Below are positions 6,134 through 7,308 of a DNA stretch of 7,308 nucleotides, piece after piece (within the stretch, counting starts at the first letter, position 1; each line of letters opens with the position of its first letter). The DNA is taken from assembly GCA_026388445.1 (NCBI GenBank), contig JAPLJU010000302.1, forward strand, positions 1-7,308, read 5' to 3'. Under the pieces are notes generated by a model. It saw only the letters and a program-made list of their open reading frames with translations, did no database searches and was not told where the DNA came from. The DNA is from Deltaproteobacteria bacterium. Its GTDB lineage: Bacteria > Desulfobacterota > Syntrophia > Syntrophales > UBA2192. The position numbers and the translations under genes were made by a program.

Positions 6134-6173
6134 CACGTAAACTGTCCGGAGTTGTAACACGTCATCTGTCCGG
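6134..6173 (+). repeat. Two 16-bp direct repeats at the left end of the insertion sequence
   Basis: CACGTAAACTGTCCGG at 6134-6149 and CACGTCATCTGTCCGG at 6158-6173 match at 14 of 16 positions and are 24 bases apart. A reverse-complement fragment, CGGACAG, lies at 6209-6215 just inside the transposase gene. They are probably transposase-binding sites. Confidence 0.7.
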
Positions 6174-6202
6174 TTTAGGATAGTCACCCTTGGAGGTGGC
6201 TG

Positions 6203-7308
6203 ATGAGACGGACAGAGTTGTTACAGGAGATCCGGACGATGAGATTTGAAGAGGTTTACGCAGGTTGGACCGAGCGTCGGTTGACACAGGAGGAGGCGGC
6301 CCGGGTTTTAGGGGTGTGTTCACGGACATTTCGGCGCTACATGGATCGATACGAAGATGGGGGGTTGGAAGGGTTGGCGGACAAGCGGTTAACCCAAGCC
6401 TCTTTTCGTCGTGCTCCCGTGGATGAGGTGATGGCCTTGACGCAGCTCTACAAGGCACGCCACCGGGGTTGGAACGTGAAGCATTTTTATTCGTGGTATC
6501 GGCGTGATGGCGGGCAGCGCAGCTATACGTGGGTGAAGAACACGCTGCAATCCCAAGCATTGGTTTCCAGGGCCCCCAAGCGGGGCGCCCACCGCAAGCG
6601 CCGGGAGAGATCTCCTCTGAGCGGCATGATGCTGCATCAGGACGGCAGCAACCACGAATGGGTCCCGGGGAAGAAGTGGGATTTGATTGTGACCATGGAT
6701 GACGCAACCAATGAACACTATTCCATGTTCTTTGTTCAGGAAGAGGGAACGGCCGGCAGTTTTCAAGGCGTGCGCGAGGTCGTCCTTCAACGAGGCCTGT
6801 TCTGTACCCTATACACCGACCGGGGCAGCCATTACTGGCATACGCCCAAAGAAGGAGGAAAGGTGAGCAAAACACAGCTCACCCAGTTCGGCCGCGCCAT
6901 GAAACAGCTGGGCATCGACATGATCCCCGCCTATTCTCCCGAAGCGCGGGGGCGGATGGAACGGGCCTTCCGCACCCATCAGGAAAGGCTCCCCAGGGAA
7001 CTGGCCCTTCATGGAATCACCACCATGGATGCCGCCAACCGCTATCTTTCCGAAGTGTATCGGCCAGCCTTCAATGCCGAGTTCATGCAGCCGGCTGCCG
7101 AAAAAGGCTCCGCCTTCGTGCGCTGGAGGGGGACAAACCTTGACGATGCCCTGTGTGAACACCACGAGCGGACCGTGACGGCCGACAACTGCGTCAGCTT
7201 CGAAGGCCGCACGCTGCAAATCCCTGCCGACAGGTACCGCTGCCATTACGTCAGGGTTAGGGTTCGGGTCCACCGCTATGTCGACGGCTCCCTGGCCATC
7301 TTCCACGG
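6203..7308 (+). CDS. ISNCY-family DDE transposase (3' end outside window)
   Basis: The frame is open from ATG 6203 to the window end (368 complete codons) without a stop or frameshift, so the copy looks intact as far as visible. Residues about 27-62 (LTQEEAARVLGVCSRTFRRY) are a helix-turn-helix DNA-binding domain. A basic linker (RRGAHRKRRER-like, about 127-136) leads to the RNase H-fold catalytic core. The proposed triad is Asp147 in HQDGSNHEW, Asp206 in LYTDRGSHYW and Glu253 in GRMERAF; DDATNEHYS near 166-174 is the family's conserved strand. The layout matches transposases annotated as ISNCY, IS1202 group, which run to about 400-450 residues. GGAGG at 6192-6196 is six bases before the ATG. 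A weak promoter could be formed by TTGTAA at 6153-6158 and an AT-rich stretch near 6176, overlapping the direct repeats, which would allow the transposase to repress itself (inference). Confidence 0.88.
   Translation, partial: MRRTELLQEIRTMRFEEVYAGWTERRLTQEEAARVLGVCSRTFRRYMDRYEDGGLEGLADKRLTQASFRRAPVDEVMALTQLYKARHRGWNVKHFYSWYRRDGGQRSYTWVKNTLQSQALVSRAPKRGAHRKRRERSPLSGMMLHQDGSNHEWVPGKKWDLIVTMDDATNEHYSMFFVQEEGTAGSFQGVREVVLQRGLFCTLYTDRGSHYWHTPKEGGKVSKTQLTQFGRAMKQLGIDMIPAYSPEARGRMERAFRTHQERLPRELALHGITTMDAANRYLSEVYRPAFNAEFMQPAAEKGSAFVRWRGTNLDDALCEHHERTVTADNCVSFEGRTLQIPADRYRCHYVRVRVRVHRYVDGSLAIFH

Larger units (their letters stand above)
6134..7308 (+). mobile_element. ISNCY (IS1202-like) insertion sequence, right end outside window
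   Basis: The element is recognised by its transposase and by the repeated TGTCCGG motifs upstream. The left tip is not certain; TGTCCGG at 6143 would fit a 5'-TGT terminus, and the true edge could lie from about 6120 to 6143. The right terminal repeat and target duplication are outside the window. It is inserted upstream of the LysM gene, in divergent orientation. Confidence 0.75.

Noticed and set aside
6162..6875. Long open frame on the - strand opposite the transposase
   Set aside because: It is antisense to a clear DDE transposase frame, and its product is Pro/Arg/Cys-rich without domain features. The same applies to the - strand frames at 6389-6790 and 6809-7306.
7253..7268. Telomere-like AGGGTTAGGGTTCGGG run, possible G-quadruplex
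   Set aside because: It has only three GGG tracts, and the pattern is explained by alternating Val-Arg codons in the transposase.
1..7308. CRISPR array, tRNA, rRNA or known defence system
   Set aside because: No regularly spaced repeats, cloverleaf structures, rRNA-like segments or recognisable defence proteins were seen on either strand.

Overview
The window is GC-rich bacterial chromosome with short intergenic gaps, TPR lipoproteins, a LysM membrane protein and an ISNCY-type insertion sequence. Gene content and protein style suggest a Gram-negative, deltaproteobacterium-like organism (Desulfobacterota, for example a Syntrophales-type genome). This is inferred from impression only; no marker gene is present to fix the taxonomy.

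Layout. (1) Bases 1-1646, + strand: the end of a TPR protein with a LytR_C-like C-terminal domain, followed two bases later by a 321-residue seven-TPR lipoprotein. The two look like diverged paralogues in one operon, probably the tail of a secretion or pilus (Tad/Flp-like) locus lying to the left. (2) Bases 1722-3288, - strand, convergent with the first pair: a two-gene unit. It encodes a secreted or membrane protein with a zinc-protease-like HEGAH motif and a later NP-x5-D motif, then a four-helix membrane protein with an RsbRD_N-like cytoplasmic sensor domain and no output domain. This is the least familiar part of the window. (3) Bases 3289-3903: about 600 bases without a convincing gene. 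It holds several inverted repeats and, at its right end, two overlapping sigma70-like promoters. (4) Bases 3904-5286, + strand: a class V PLP-dependent aminotransferase of the alanine/serine-glyoxylate type, then a 61-residue two-helix membrane protein. (5) A long hairpin at 5301-5361, with T-tracts on both strands, serves as a bidirectional terminator between convergent genes. (6) Bases 5378-5977, - strand: a single-span membrane protein with coiled coil and C-terminal LysM domain, with its own promoter at 6081-6108. (7) From about 6134 to the end: the left end and most of the transposase of an ISNCY (IS1202-like) insertion sequence, cut by the window edge. Its left end carries two 16-bp direct repeats.

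The genes do not form one pathway. The TPR pair and the LysM protein point to envelope assembly, the aminotransferase is metabolic, and the 1722-3288 pair could be an envelope-sensing unit. No CRISPR array, tRNA, rRNA or recognised defence system was seen.
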